Numbered from the stretch's first letter, positions 23,955-32,440 are shown. The stretch is 34,925 bases of DNA from SVFI01 sp045535935 (GCA_045535935.1 JAZSMO010000044.1:1-34925), one strand, 5' to 3'. Notes: generated by a model from the letters alone, not told the origin. Numbers and translations: made by a program.

Positions 23955-24914
23955 ATGGAATTATTTACAAGGGGTTACAATCCTTGGGGAGAACGGATTG
24001 TTCATATTTTGGTGCATTCCTGTGAGGGGATACCGAATTGTATCAATGACAAAGAGACATATAAGATTTTTACATTGGATGAAGGAACACTTTTTTTCAC
24101 ATATAATGGAAAAAAGAAGATGGTATCCGCGCCGGCAGTTTTTTTACTGACGGAAGAAGCGGTTTCGTTTTCTTGTGAAAAAGATGTGTTGACGACGACG
24201 GTATTCTTTAAGTCGACGGAAATTCGTGAGGAGTTTACACCGGAGAGAATAAGGGCCGGAGAGTTTGAAAGAGATTTTGGAAAGACCATTCATCAGGATT
24301 ACTTGTTGCTCAAAAACTTTGAAAATGAAGTGGATCGGCCATGTAACATTCTTTTGCCGGGTGTGTCTGCATACGAGAAAATTTCAAAGATTATAAAACT
24401 GATGAACGAACAACTGACGCTGAAAAACGACGGTTATTGGCCGTGTCGAAGCAGATCCTATATGCTGGAGCTGTTGAGTTTTATCAGCTATGTCTGCGCA
24501 GTACCGGCACCGAATATTTTAAGAGAAAGAAATGAAGATACGGAGGCAATAGGCGCTTTGTTTTCTTTGTATACGGAAACAAAGGATATGACGGAAAATG
24601 AGATTGTAAGCGATATTATTCAGTATATGGGCGCGCATATGGAAGAGAAAATTACACAGGAAGATATCACGAAGAGATTTTCCACAAACCGTAATGCGCT
24701 CAATAAGATGTTTATCAAAGAAACTTCTATGACCTGGCTTAATTATTTAACAAAAATGAGAATCAATCTTGCACAGGTTATGCTGGCAGAGACGGAACTT
24801 CAGATTGCAGAAATAGCAAGCAGAGTAGGCTATGATGATTCCAATTATTTTATTAAGGTATTTAAAAAATATACGGGAGTGACACCTTCAAACTACAGAG
24901 AAAGCTTCTGGTAA
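23955..24914 (+). CDS. AraC-family transcriptional regulator
   Basis: 319 residues. The first ~200 residues are a divergent sensing domain with a cupin-like beta-rich start. The C-terminal ~100 residues form the double helix-turn-helix of AraC: ITQEDITKRFSTNRNALNKMF is the first unit, and QIAEIASRVGYDDSNYFIKVFKKYTGVTPSNYR the second, with the conserved GYDDSNYF and tail. AGGAGG 8 nt before the ATG gives the start. It precedes a PEBP lipoprotein gene by 96 bp that contain a paired direct repeat of the type AraC proteins bind, so that gene is a likely target. Confidence 0.93.
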   Translation: MELFTRGYNPWGERIVHILVHSCEGIPNCINDKETYKIFTLDEGTLFFTYNGKKKMVSAPAVFLLTEEAVSFSCEKDVLTTTVFFKSTEIREEFTPERIRAGEFERDFGKTIHQDYLLLKNFENEVDRPCNILLPGVSAYEKISKIIKLMNEQLTLKNDGYWPCRSRSYMLELLSFISYVCAVPAPNILRERNEDTEAIGALFSLYTETKDMTENEIVSDIIQYMGAHMEEKITQEDITKRFSTNRNALNKMFIKETSMTWLNYLTKMRINLAQVMLAETELQIAEIASRVGYDDSNYFIKVFKKYTGVTPSNYRESFW

Positions 24915-24917
24915 AAA

Positions 24918-24946
24918 TGCAAATATTACTGTTTTTTGTGCAAATA
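24918..24946 (+). promoter_or_regulatory. Paired direct repeat upstream of the PEBP lipoprotein gene
   Basis: TGCAAATA occurs at 24918-24925 and again at 24939-24946, 21 bp start to start, that is two helical turns. AraC-family proteins commonly bind half-sites with this spacing, and an AraC gene ends 4 bp upstream. Binding is inferred. Confidence 0.45.
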
Positions 24947-25010
24947 GTTCTTATTCTTTCCAAGTGGGAAATGATATGTTGTATTTACAAAAGTAAAAAG
25001 GAGAATTTGT

Positions 25011-25682
25011 ATGAGAAAAAGAATCAGTATTATGGCATGTATTTTCAGTATACTTGTATTTATGGTGGTGGGTTGCGGTAGCACACAGGAAACACCTGCG
25101 ACAGCTGAGCCGGAAGAAAGTATGGAAGCGGTAAAGGAAGAGACAACAGATGTTGCAGAAGAAACGGAACCGCAGACAGAATCGAAAAAACCGAAAAGAG
25201 GACAGAAGACCACGGTACATATCAAGGATTGTGGGTATGCTACATTTGAATTGACATCAGAAGATTTGCATGACGGTGTGTGGGATTCTGTGATAACGAA
25301 TACGGAAAACGGAAAGAATGTTTCTCCGCAGATTAAGTGGGAAGCTGTTCCTGAAGCAGAAAGTTATGTCGTATATATGACGGATACCATGGCCGGTGAC
25401 TGGATGCATTGGATATCAAGCAATGTAACGGAAACAGAACTTGCTCAAGGCTGGGCTCCGGAAGGCGAATATATCGGACCTTATCCGCCGGGTGGAACAC
25501 ACACATACGAGGTTTATGTGATTGCTCTCAGACAAGCATCGGAAACAGTCGGTGGAACTTTGGATGCTTCTAATATCAGGTTTATGAGAGATGTACTTGA
25601 ATTGGACGTTTTACCGGATGGAAGCAAGGGCAATATTGTAGCATACGGACATTTGGCAGGAACATATACATACGGAGATTAA
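25011..25682 (+). CDS. PEBP (YbhB/YbcL-like) lipoprotein
   Basis: 223 residues. The lipoprotein signal peptide ends at lipobox V-V-G-C with Cys22. A Glu/Thr-rich linker (about 25-65) follows. The rest (about 70-223) is a phosphatidylethanolamine-binding/Raf-kinase-inhibitor-like domain: NVSPQIKWEAVPEAESYVVYM, GDWMHWI, and the PPGGTHTYEVYVIAL motif match bacterial YbhB/YbcL. Ligand unknown. It is exposed outside the membrane. AAAAAGGAGAATTTGT is the ribosome binding site. It is probably under the adjacent AraC-type regulator. Confidence 0.9.
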   Translation: MRKRISIMACIFSILVFMVVGCGSTQETPATAEPEESMEAVKEETTDVAEETEPQTESKKPKRGQKTTVHIKDCGYATFELTSEDLHDGVWDSVITNTENGKNVSPQIKWEAVPEAESYVVYMTDTMAGDWMHWISSNVTETELAQGWAPEGEYIGPYPPGGTHTYEVYVIALRQASETVGGTLDASNIRFMRDVLELDVLPDGSKGNIVAYGHLAGTYTYGD

Positions 25683-25686
25683 ACAT

Positions 25687-25719
25687 TTGGCAGTGGAAAA
25701 TAACCACTGCCAATTTTTT
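25687..25719 (+). terminator. Terminator after the PEBP lipoprotein gene
   Basis: Perfect 10-bp stem TTGGCAGTGG / CCACTGCCAA, 7-nt loop, then six T residues. Confidence 0.95.
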
Positions 25720-25845
25720 GTCGTATTAATTACACTTTTAGGAGAAAAAAGACCATGCAATAGTCATAAATATATCAAAAAAGACATAATGGTGATATAA
25801 GAAATGTCTTCCGTTATGCATAATAGCATTTCGGAGGTAAGTAAT

Positions 25846-27264
25846 ATGAAACAAACTGTGAATTTAACAGAAGGAAAAGTTTTTCCGTTGATTATAAAGT
25901 TTTTCTTTCCGATTTTTTTAACGAATATGCTTCAGCAGATTTATAATATAGCAGACACTATCATTGTAGGAAAGGGCATCGGAGACAATGCGCTTGCAGC
26001 CGTAGGCAATATGTCATCTCTCACCTTTTTGGTGGTGGGATTTTCTTCCGGTCTGAGCAGCGGATTTTCTATTTTGCTGGCGCAGCATTACGGAGCGGAA
26101 AAATATGGCGAACTTAGAAAAACACTGGCGTCTTCCATTAAGTTGTCGGCGGCTATTTCTCTGGTTTTGACTGTGGGAAGTCTCCTGATTTTGAAACCGG
26201 TGCTTATTATGATGCAGACATCTTCTGTCATCATGAAAGACAGTTTGGTTTACGGTTATGTAATTTTTCTGGGATTGACGGCCACCATTGCTTATAATTT
26301 GTGCGCCTGTATACTGCGGGCACTGGGCGACAGCAAAACACCTTTTATTGCCATTATGGTTTCTACCGTAATCAACATTATTTTAAACTGCGTGTTTATT
26401 TTTGCATGTCACCTGGGCGTGTTTGGAGCAGCCATTGCCACGGTGCTGGCGCAGATCATTTCTACGCTGGTTTGTTTGAATAAATTGCGGAAAATAGAGA
26501 TTATTAAGTTAGCGGCAGCAGATTTTCGAAAAGATACTGCGCTGGTTATGGAACTTCTTCGAAACGGAATTCCTATGGCGCTTATGAATTCCATCACTTC
26601 TTTGGGATGTATGGTGGTACAGTATTTTGTCAACGGACTCGGCGTGGCTTATACGTCCGCTTATTCTGCCTGCAGTAAGTACATCAATTTGTTTATGCAG
26701 CCGGGGTTTGCGGCGGGACTTACCATGTCTGCGTTCACCAGTCAAAATTACGGAGCAGAGAAATATACCAGAATTCGGGAAGGATTGCACGTGTGTCTGA
26801 GTATTGCGCTCGTGTCTTATGTGGCACTGGGAGCTGTCATGGTATTTGCACCGCGCACCCTTGCGGGAATGATGCTTACAGGAGAAGAACCGATTGCATT
26901 AGCGATGCAGTACTTACCGATTTGCGGTTTTATGCTTTTTGCGGTGGATATCCTTTTTGTATTCCGGAGCGGATGTCAGGCCATGGGAAGACCGACGGTT
27001 CCGATGATTTCCGGAATTGTGGAAATGGCCATGCGCATTATGGTTATTGTGTTGTTCGTAGCAAAAATCGGATTTGCGGCGACGGCCTGGGCAGATGCGG
27101 TTGCGTGGGTGGGAGCGCTCATCTTAAATCTGATCGCATTTGAAGTGATTTTAAATAAAAAAATCAGAGAAAAAAGAGACGCATCCGATCACACTAGTAA
27201 GTGGAAAATGTGGCTAAATTACGGAAGAAGGGCATTGTTGACAGTCTCTATGAGAAATAGTTGA
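25846..27264 (+). CDS. MATE-family efflux transporter
   Basis: 472 residues with about 12 transmembrane helices in two related halves. The N terminus MKQTVNLTEGKVFPLIIKFFFPIFLTN-like pattern and LQQIYNIADTIIVG are typical of MatE proteins. The second half repeats the pattern (GIPMALMNSITSLG). The family exports drugs or metabolites against Na+ or H+; the substrate cannot be told. An upstream in-frame ATG exists at 25804, but TTCGGAGGTAAGTAAT before 25846 decides the start. The gene sits alone between a terminator and the promoter of the DHH gene. Confidence 0.94.
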   Translation: MKQTVNLTEGKVFPLIIKFFFPIFLTNMLQQIYNIADTIIVGKGIGDNALAAVGNMSSLTFLVVGFSSGLSSGFSILLAQHYGAEKYGELRKTLASSIKLSAAISLVLTVGSLLILKPVLIMMQTSSVIMKDSLVYGYVIFLGLTATIAYNLCACILRALGDSKTPFIAIMVSTVINIILNCVFIFACHLGVFGAAIATVLAQIISTLVCLNKLRKIEIIKLAAADFRKDTALVMELLRNGIPMALMNSITSLGCMVVQYFVNGLGVAYTSAYSACSKYINLFMQPGFAAGLTMSAFTSQNYGAEKYTRIREGLHVCLSIALVSYVALGAVMVFAPRTLAGMMLTGEEPIALAMQYLPICGFMLFAVDILFVFRSGCQAMGRPTVPMISGIVEMAMRIMVIVLFVAKIGFAATAWADAVAWVGALILNLIAFEVILNKKIREKRDASDHTSKWKMWLNYGRRALLTVSMRNS

Positions 27265-27289
27265 AAAATTTGTTATTTTCTACTATAAT
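27261..27289 (+). promoter_or_regulatory. Sigma-A promoter of the DHH-family gene
   Basis: TTGAAA at 27261 and TATAAT at 27284, spaced 17 bp. The -35 overlaps the end of the MATE gene. Confidence 0.82.
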
Positions 27290-27349
27290 TGTTTGTATAT
27301 TGGGGCGCAGGGAAAAAGGGCTCTGCGAAGGAGAAAAGGAGAATAGCAA

Positions 27350-28270
27350 ATGAGATTAATTACACGTTCGGATTTTGATGGATTAGCATGTGGTGCACTT
27401 TTAAAGGAAGCAGGAATTATCGATCATTGGAAATTTGCCCATCCAAAGGATCTTCAGGATGGACTTGTTGAAGTGACAGAGGATGATTGTCTTGCCAATG
27501 TTCCTTATGTTGAGGGCTGCGGATTATGGTTCGATCATCATTCCAGCGAGCATGAGAGAATGCAGCTTGAGGGTAAGTACAAAGGTGAAAGCCGTGTGAC
27601 ACCTTCCTGTGCACGTATTATTTATGAATATTACGGCGGTAAAGAGAGATTTCCGCAGTTTGACGATATGATGGAAGCAGTAGATAAGGTAGACTCAGGT
27701 AACCTTACCATCGATGATGTTCAGAATCCGAAGGGTTGGGTACTTGTAGGATTTTTGATGGATCCGCGTACAGGACTCGGACGCTGGAGAGACTTCACGA
27801 TCAGCAACTACCAGCTGATGGAAAAACTCATCGACGCCTGCAGAACAATGACAACCGAAGAGATCTTAAATCTTCCGGATGTAAAAGAACGTATCGATGT
27901 TTATTTTGAACAGACAGAGAAATTCAAAGAGATGGTATCTGCTCACACAAGAGTAGAAGGAAATGTCATCATTTCCGATCTCCGCGGTGTGGATCCGATT
28001 TATTCCGGTAACCGTTTCATGGTTTACTCCATGTATCCGGAGCAGAATATTTCCGTATGGATTGTAAACGGAAAAGGCGGAAAAGGTTGTTCGGCAGCAG
28101 TCGGATACAGCATCTTAAACCGTACTTCCGATGTCAATGTCGGAAGCCTGATGCTTAAGTATAACGGCGGCGGACACAAAGCAGTAGGAACCTGCCAGTT
28201 CTCCGATGAAAACATGGAGACAGAGCTTCCGAAGATGATTGCAGAGCTGTGTGAAATGAGCAATAAATAA
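27350..28270 (+). CDS. DHH-family phosphoesterase
   Basis: 306 residues. The N-terminal DHH domain has SDFDGLACGALL (metal-binding D8 and D10) and the motif FDHHSSEHERM with D62, H63, H64. The C-terminal DHHA1-like end has GGGHKAVGTCQ at residues 273-283. These match manganese-dependent phosphoesterases related to exopolyphosphatase and nanoRNase/c-di-AMP hydrolases; there are no GGDEF or membrane parts, so it is not GdpP. The substrate is not determined. AAAAGGAGAATAGCAA gives the start. It is predicted cytoplasmic and has its own strong promoter. Confidence 0.9.
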   Translation: MRLITRSDFDGLACGALLKEAGIIDHWKFAHPKDLQDGLVEVTEDDCLANVPYVEGCGLWFDHHSSEHERMQLEGKYKGESRVTPSCARIIYEYYGGKERFPQFDDMMEAVDKVDSGNLTIDDVQNPKGWVLVGFLMDPRTGLGRWRDFTISNYQLMEKLIDACRTMTTEEILNLPDVKERIDVYFEQTEKFKEMVSAHTRVEGNVIISDLRGVDPIYSGNRFMVYSMYPEQNISVWIVNGKGGKGCSAAVGYSILNRTSDVNVGSLMLKYNGGGHKAVGTCQFSDENMETELPKMIAELCEMSNK

Positions 28271-28470
28271 ATGGATTAAGGGAGAGGAGACTGATTTTAT
28301 CAGATTTTTCACTTCAATAACCTAAGAATTACTAAAAGCCGAGAATTTTGTAAAATGCAGGCTAAAAATCATGTGATGATTTTTAACCTAAAACAAAATT
28401 CTCGGCTTTAACTAATTCTAAGGTTATTTCACAGAAAAATCTGTAAAACAGTTCTCCTCTCCCATCCATT
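28270..28470. repeat. 200-nt imperfect inverted repeat between convergent genes
   Basis: Left arm 28270-28372 and right arm 28376-28470 are near-complementary over about 95-100 nt. Uninterrupted blocks include GGGAGAGGAG, CAGATTTTTC, AAAGCCGAGAATTTTGT and TAAAAATCAT. Only a GTG triplet separates the arms at the centre. It fills almost the whole gap between the DHH gene stop and the AEC gene stop. It would form one very long hairpin in RNA from either strand and could act as a bidirectional terminator, a small transposon-derived (MITE-like) element or an RNA element. Confidence 0.85.
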
Positions 28471-28486
28471 CCATTTACATACCCAT

Positions 28487-29434
28487 TTACACCAGTCCCA
28501 TAGTCTTCATCACAAACAGCCAAAAAGTAAGCGTCAGCGAACTGAGCAGTGTCGTAATTACGACGGCGCCGGAGGTTAAAGTTCCTTCGTGGCCCATGTT
28601 CTTGGCCATGATGTAGCAGCTTGGGGTGGTCGGTGCGCCCAGCATGACAAGAACTGCAATCAGCTTTTCTCCGGTGAAGCCTATATGCACAGCGATTGGA
28701 AGAAATGCGGCGCATAAGGCGGTCAGACGGATAAAGGATGCAAGCAAAGTTGGTTTCAGAAGGCGACGGACCGCTTTTCCTTCAAATCCTGCGCCCAGGC
28801 CGATCAGTGCAAGAGGTGTTGCAGAAACAGCCAAGTTAGAGATAGTTTTTTCTGCAATATGTCCAAGTTCAATCCGGGTAAGTGATGCGATCAGTCCCAG
28901 TGCGATAGCAATAAGCATTGGATTGGTAAAGACGCCTTTTACAGAGTGAAGAAGCTGTTTTTTATCTAATGTGTTTTCGCCGGATCCGGTAAAAGAAAGG
29001 ATAATAACAGCGGCTACATTATAAAGGGGTACACTTCCGATAATCATGAGCGGTGCCACAGTAGCAGTTCCGTAAATGTTTTGGACAAGGGCGAGGCCCA
29101 AAAGAGCTGCACTTCCCCGGTAGGAGGCCTGCACAAACTCTCCGATAATCGATCTGTCTTTACAAAAAATAAGCGTAAGACAAAATATGACAAGAATACA
29201 AATGAGTGTTACAATAAAGCAGAACAAGACATACCCGGAGTCCCATACTTCATAAAAGTCTGCTTCGTACAGATCCATAAAGACAAGGGCAGGTAAGGTA
29301 ACATTAAAATTAAGTTTGTTCAGAATTTTGACAAAGTTGCCGTCAAGCAACTTGATTTGTTTTAATACATAGCCGACAACAATGGTCAAAAAAATCGGCA
29401 AAGTAATATTGAAACTGAAAATAAGATTTTCCAT
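28487..29434 (-). CDS. AEC-family (auxin efflux carrier-like) permease
   Basis: 316 residues with about ten hydrophobic helices. It belongs to the AEC/Mae family by its N-terminal helix pair with PIFLTIVVGYVLK, the ATPLALIGLGAGFEG segment and the C-terminal LVMLGAPTTPSCYIMAKNMG signature. Bacterial members move organic acids such as malate or malonate, but the substrate here is unknown. The reading frame extends further upstream; 29434 is chosen because the hydrophobic N terminus starts there and a GGGATGAT site precedes it. It has its own promoter, divergent from the nuclease gene. Confidence 0.9.
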   Translation of the reverse strand: MENLIFSFNITLPIFLTIVVGYVLKQIKLLDGNFVKILNKLNFNVTLPALVFMDLYEADFYEVWDSGYVLFCFIVTLICILVIFCLTLIFCKDRSIIGEFVQASYRGSAALLGLALVQNIYGTATVAPLMIIGSVPLYNVAAVIILSFTGSGENTLDKKQLLHSVKGVFTNPMLIAIALGLIASLTRIELGHIAEKTISNLAVSATPLALIGLGAGFEGKAVRRLLKPTLLASFIRLTALCAAFLPIAVHIGFTGEKLIAVLVMLGAPTTPSCYIMAKNMGHEGTLTSGAVVITTLLSSLTLTFWLFVMKTMGLV

Positions 29435-29471
29435 AAGAGCAATCATCCCTTTTATCTTTTGTTCTTTGGAA

Positions 29472-29500
29472 ATAGTAGTATAAAATAATTTTTTTGTAAA
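29472..29500 (-). promoter_or_regulatory. Sigma-A promoter of the AEC permease gene
   Basis: On the minus strand, TTTACA (29500-29495) and TACTAT (29477-29472) are 17 bp apart, 38 bp before the AEC start. Confidence 0.68.
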
Positions 29501-29514
29501 GGAAAACAGAAAAA

Positions 29515-29973
29515 ATGTATTGGAAATATATATGTATGGCAATCGTGGCAATCATCCTTCTATCTGCTGTCTTTGTTGCCGTAAAGGCAGTGATAAGCAG
29601 GTTAGTTTTAAGTAATAAACCGCTTCCGGTAGACGAGATGGACGGACGCGAATTTGAAAAATTTTGTGCAGAGCTATTGGAAAAAAAGGGTTTTATTGAT
29701 GTGAATATCACAAAGGCGAGCGGAGATTTCGGCGTGGATATTCTGGCGGAAAAGGATGGAGTTACCTATGCCATACAGTGCAAACGATATGCGGATCCGG
29801 TCGGCGTGAAAGCCATTCAGGAGGCTTATGCGGGAAGGGAATATTATGACCGGATGGTAGGGGCTGTCCTGACCAATCAATATTTTACATCTCCGGCTGT
29901 GGAGGCGGCAAAAAAACTCAAGATCTTACTTTGGGACAGAGGTTATCTCGAAAGTATGATGGACGAAGTGTAG
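29515..29973 (+). CDS. Membrane-anchored Mrr-like (restriction endonuclease-like) protein
   Basis: 152 residues. One transmembrane helix (about 4-26) is followed by a compact PD-(D/E)xK nuclease domain of the Mrr_cat type: DGREFEKFCAELLEKKGF (helix), SGDFGVD with D75, and the QCK motif (Q88, K90), in that order. Such short anchored Mrr-like proteins are known but poorly characterised. No methyltransferase or specificity gene is near, so it is not an ordinary restriction system. It may act on DNA near the membrane; the role is unknown. AAAGGAAAACAG precedes the ATG. Confidence 0.85.
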   Translation: MYWKYICMAIVAIILLSAVFVAVKAVISRLVLSNKPLPVDEMDGREFEKFCAELLEKKGFIDVNITKASGDFGVDILAEKDGVTYAIQCKRYADPVGVKAIQEAYAGREYYDRMVGAVLTNQYFTSPAVEAAKKLKILLWDRGYLESMMDEV

Positions 29974-29997
29974 GAATAGTTCCTCATAGAGCGTGTG

Positions 29998-30026
29998 TTG
30001 TTTTTTTAAGATAAAAAGTGTATAAT
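29998..30026 (+). promoter_or_regulatory. Sigma-A promoter of the fabT-like gene
   Basis: TTGTTT at 29998 and TATAAT at 30021, spaced 17 bp. Unlike acpP, no TTTGA-TCAAA palindrome is visible here, so autoregulation through this box is not indicated. Confidence 0.75.
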
Positions 30027-30065
30027 GATAGCGTTGTAAAATCATTGACAATTCGGGGAAAACAG

Positions 30066-30506
30066 ATGAGTATTAATCAGACTTTGAATGAACTGCTGGT
30101 CGGGCTGTTTCATGATATTATGACAATTGAAGAAAAAGCAATCCGCAAAGGACCGTTCAAAGAAGTGACAGTAAATGATATGCATGTCATTGAAGCGATT
30201 GGTGTGGAGAAGAGTAAGAACATGTCGACGGTTGCAAAGTCGCTGGGTGTTACCATGGGAACCCTTACGATTTCGGTCAATGCCCTTGTAAAGAAAGGGT
30301 TTGTAGAACGGATACGCAGCGAGGAGGATCGCAGAGTCGTGTTAGTGTCTTTGACGCAACAAGGTAAAAAGGCGTTTGCGCATCACCAGAAATTCCATGA
30401 GGATATGATCAGTTCCATCGTTACACAATTGGATGAAGATGAGAAAAAAGTACTTCAAAAATCATTGGCAAACTTAAATACATTTTTTAAAGAGCAGAGT
30501 TCTTAA
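30066..30506 (+). CDS. fabT: MarR-family regulator, FabT-like
   Basis: 146 residues, one winged helix-turn-helix MarR domain. The sequence closely follows streptococcal FabT as I remember it: IEEKAIRKGPFKEVTVNDMHVIEAIG near the N terminus, LGVTMGTLTISVNALVKKGF in the DNA-reading helices, and RSEEDRRVV in the wing. FabT represses fatty-acid synthesis genes, helped by long-chain acyl-ACP. Two perfect FabT-type boxes lie in the fab cluster about 20 kb away (9500 and 10777), which strongly supports the assignment. CGGGGAAAACAG sets the start at 30066 rather than an in-frame site 48 nt upstream. Usually fabT sits inside the fab cluster; here it is separate. Confidence 0.85.
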   Translation: MSINQTLNELLVGLFHDIMTIEEKAIRKGPFKEVTVNDMHVIEAIGVEKSKNMSTVAKSLGVTMGTLTISVNALVKKGFVERIRSEEDRRVVLVSLTQQGKKAFAHHQKFHEDMISSIVTQLDEDEKKVLQKSLANLNTFFKEQSS

Positions 30507-30530
30507 AAATAAGAAATCTGCTCTTTTATC
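30491..30530 (+). terminator. Terminator after fabT, possibly bidirectional
   Basis: AGAGCAGA and CTGCTCT arms, with TTCTTA / TAAGAA inside, then TTTTAT. It lies between the converging fabT and DUF885 genes. Confidence 0.85.
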
Positions 30531-30543
30531 ATATAAATAAGAT

Positions 30544-32319
30544 CTATTTCAGTTTCTTTTTTATATTCGTGTAGGAATCCGGACCATGTTCCAGGAAAAA
30601 CGTGTGAAAATCAAGGTCGGAGCACGTCACATCCTCCGCCACACATTTCTTGCGGTAAAGCTCCTTGCATTCCAAAAGTTCCAAGTATCCCCCATAATAT
30701 TGCAGATAAGTTCCGGGTTCGTTGATCAGGTATGAAAATACATTTTCTATGTCCATCGGATCCTTGATCCCGAGATGCGCCAGATAAGGAGCAATATCTG
30801 TCACATCAGCGCCGCCCGCATGAATGCGGATATCGAGAATGCAAAGGAGGCAGAGCTGAATTTCCCGCGAGAGACGCAGCATTTCCAAATAGATTTCGTT
30901 GCCCTCAGCGTAAGAGAAAGAGAGAAGCTCTGTGTACATTGCCCACCCTTCGCTGTAACCCGGAAAATCCATGCAGTAGCGCAGTACATTTTTCCGGGAA
31001 ACCCCTTGAGAGGAGAGAAAATAGATGTTTTGGTACATATGTCCCGGATATCCTTCGTGGGCCAGTGTTGTAAACAGATCCACCGGATTCTTTTTCACAT
31101 CTTTTCCCACATAGATTACATTCTTTACGGCGGAGATATCGCCGGGTCGACAGACACAGATACTCGGAGTGAAGTAATAGGCCGGGGCGGTATAGTCGAC
31201 GAGAGAATTCGGTATTTCCTTTATAAGCACGTGGCTTCCGGAAGAAAAAGCAGGGAAAATATCCTTCATTTCCTCTTGTATTAAAGAGAGATAGGAAGGA
31301 GCATCCGCCGGAGAGGTTTTGGTGGCAATGGTTAATTCATCTGTGATAGTCCCGTCCGGAAGCTTTGCCTGTAACAAGGAAAGCTCCCCGTAGAGTGTTT
31401 CGAGGCGGGTGCACAGCTTGTTTTCCATCTCCGCTGCGGTAGCGTCGGTTCCGATTCGTTTTTGGAGAAGATATTCATAGTAGTCTCGTCCTTTTTCATA
31501 TTGGCAGAGACCTTTTCTCGGTTTTCCGCTTTCCTTGAGTAACAGCATAGAGTCTCCCAGTTTTCCGTAAGCCGGGAGAACCTTTTCTTCAAGAATAAGG
31601 CCATGCTTTTTTACATAGTCGTCAAATAAAACATCCTCCTCAGAGAAGACTTTTTTCAAAGTTAGTTCAAAGCAATCCCGAAAGAAATCTTTACCGTTTT
31701 CCGAGGCAAAGAAATCGCACTGGGAAATCACCAGATCCACGTCTTCTGAAGCCAAAAACATCCCTTTTTCTGCCTTGTCCGACTCAAATTCAGCCAGGCT
31801 GTCAAAATAAGCAGGAATCAGTGACAGGACAGAAAGATAACGGTTCAGATCATCCGCATCCTTCACGGGAAACTCAGCCAAAAGTACCGGGAGGGAGATA
31901 TGCACGCCGCCGGTAGGGGAAAGGGGCTCTTCAAAGTAAAGAAAGTCGGAGCCTTCAAGTTGTGTTTTTAAATAGGATAACAGCACTTCATAGGTACTTT
32001 TTGTGTTTTCAGAAAGATGTTGCGGATTGATTTTCTCCAGTTTTGCTATCGTATCTGCGATGGAGGCACCGGAGGACAGATATTCTTCCCGGTCGTACAG
32101 AGGGAGAGAGACCGTTTCTTCTGCCAGACCGAATTGTTTCGGGTCCTGAAAAGAGAAAGAAGCGCTCAGCGTATCATCTTTAAAACTGCTTTCTATGAGT
32201 TCGTTAGAGATTTCTACAAAATGAGGATCTTCACCGCCGTTTTTCAGACAAAAAATACTAAACAGAAAGAACCCGGTGAGCAGCAGATAACTGATAGGGG
32301 AGGACAGAAATTTTTTCAT
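30544..32319 (-). CDS. Membrane-anchored DUF885 family protein (putative metallopeptidase)
   Basis: 591 residues from the start chosen here. MKKFLSSPISYLLLTGFFLFS forms an N-terminal anchor; the cysteine after it lacks a proper lipobox. The DUF885 body shows HEGYPGH at residues 421-427 and EGW at 457-459 (PGYSEGWAMYTE), a gluzincin-like HExxxGH...E arrangement. DIRIHAGG and the final repeat are family features. It probably degrades peptides outside the membrane; that is family-based inference. The frame extends 33 codons upstream to 32418, but that would put the signal sequence inside. The ribosome binding site is weak for both starts, so the start is uncertain. Confidence 0.85.
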   Translation of the reverse strand: MKKFLSSPISYLLLTGFFLFSIFCLKNGGEDPHFVEISNELIESSFKDDTLSASFSFQDPKQFGLAEETVSLPLYDREEYLSSGASIADTIAKLEKINPQHLSENTKSTYEVLLSYLKTQLEGSDFLYFEEPLSPTGGVHISLPVLLAEFPVKDADDLNRYLSVLSLIPAYFDSLAEFESDKAEKGMFLASEDVDLVISQCDFFASENGKDFFRDCFELTLKKVFSEEDVLFDDYVKKHGLILEEKVLPAYGKLGDSMLLLKESGKPRKGLCQYEKGRDYYEYLLQKRIGTDATAAEMENKLCTRLETLYGELSLLQAKLPDGTITDELTIATKTSPADAPSYLSLIQEEMKDIFPAFSSGSHVLIKEIPNSLVDYTAPAYYFTPSICVCRPGDISAVKNVIYVGKDVKKNPVDLFTTLAHEGYPGHMYQNIYFLSSQGVSRKNVLRYCMDFPGYSEGWAMYTELLSFSYAEGNEIYLEMLRLSREIQLCLLCILDIRIHAGGADVTDIAPYLAHLGIKDPMDIENVFSYLINEPGTYLQYYGGYLELLECKELYRKKCVAEDVTCSDLDFHTFFLEHGPDSYTNIKKKLK

Positions 32320-32411
32320 GATTGCATATCCAAAAAAATAGTTATGAAAATATATGATTCCGGCGACAGGGTTATGATAAGAAAATTCGGGCGGATACAT
32401 GGTGTTATGAA

Positions 32412-32440
32412 TTGACATTTCCCCATCGAAGTGCTAATCT
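32412..32440 (+). promoter_or_regulatory. Sigma-A promoter of the metG T-box transcript
   Basis: TTGACA at 32412 and TAATCT at 32435 (17 bp), with TG one base before the -10 (extended -10). It is about 25-30 bp upstream of the T-box stem I. Confidence 0.75.

Noticed and set aside
29515..29973. Restriction-modification system
   Set aside because: Only an isolated nuclease-like domain; no methyltransferase or specificity subunit nearby.
30775..31284. 169-codon plus-strand frame inside the DUF885 gene
   Set aside because: Lies antisense to an intact gene and matches no family.
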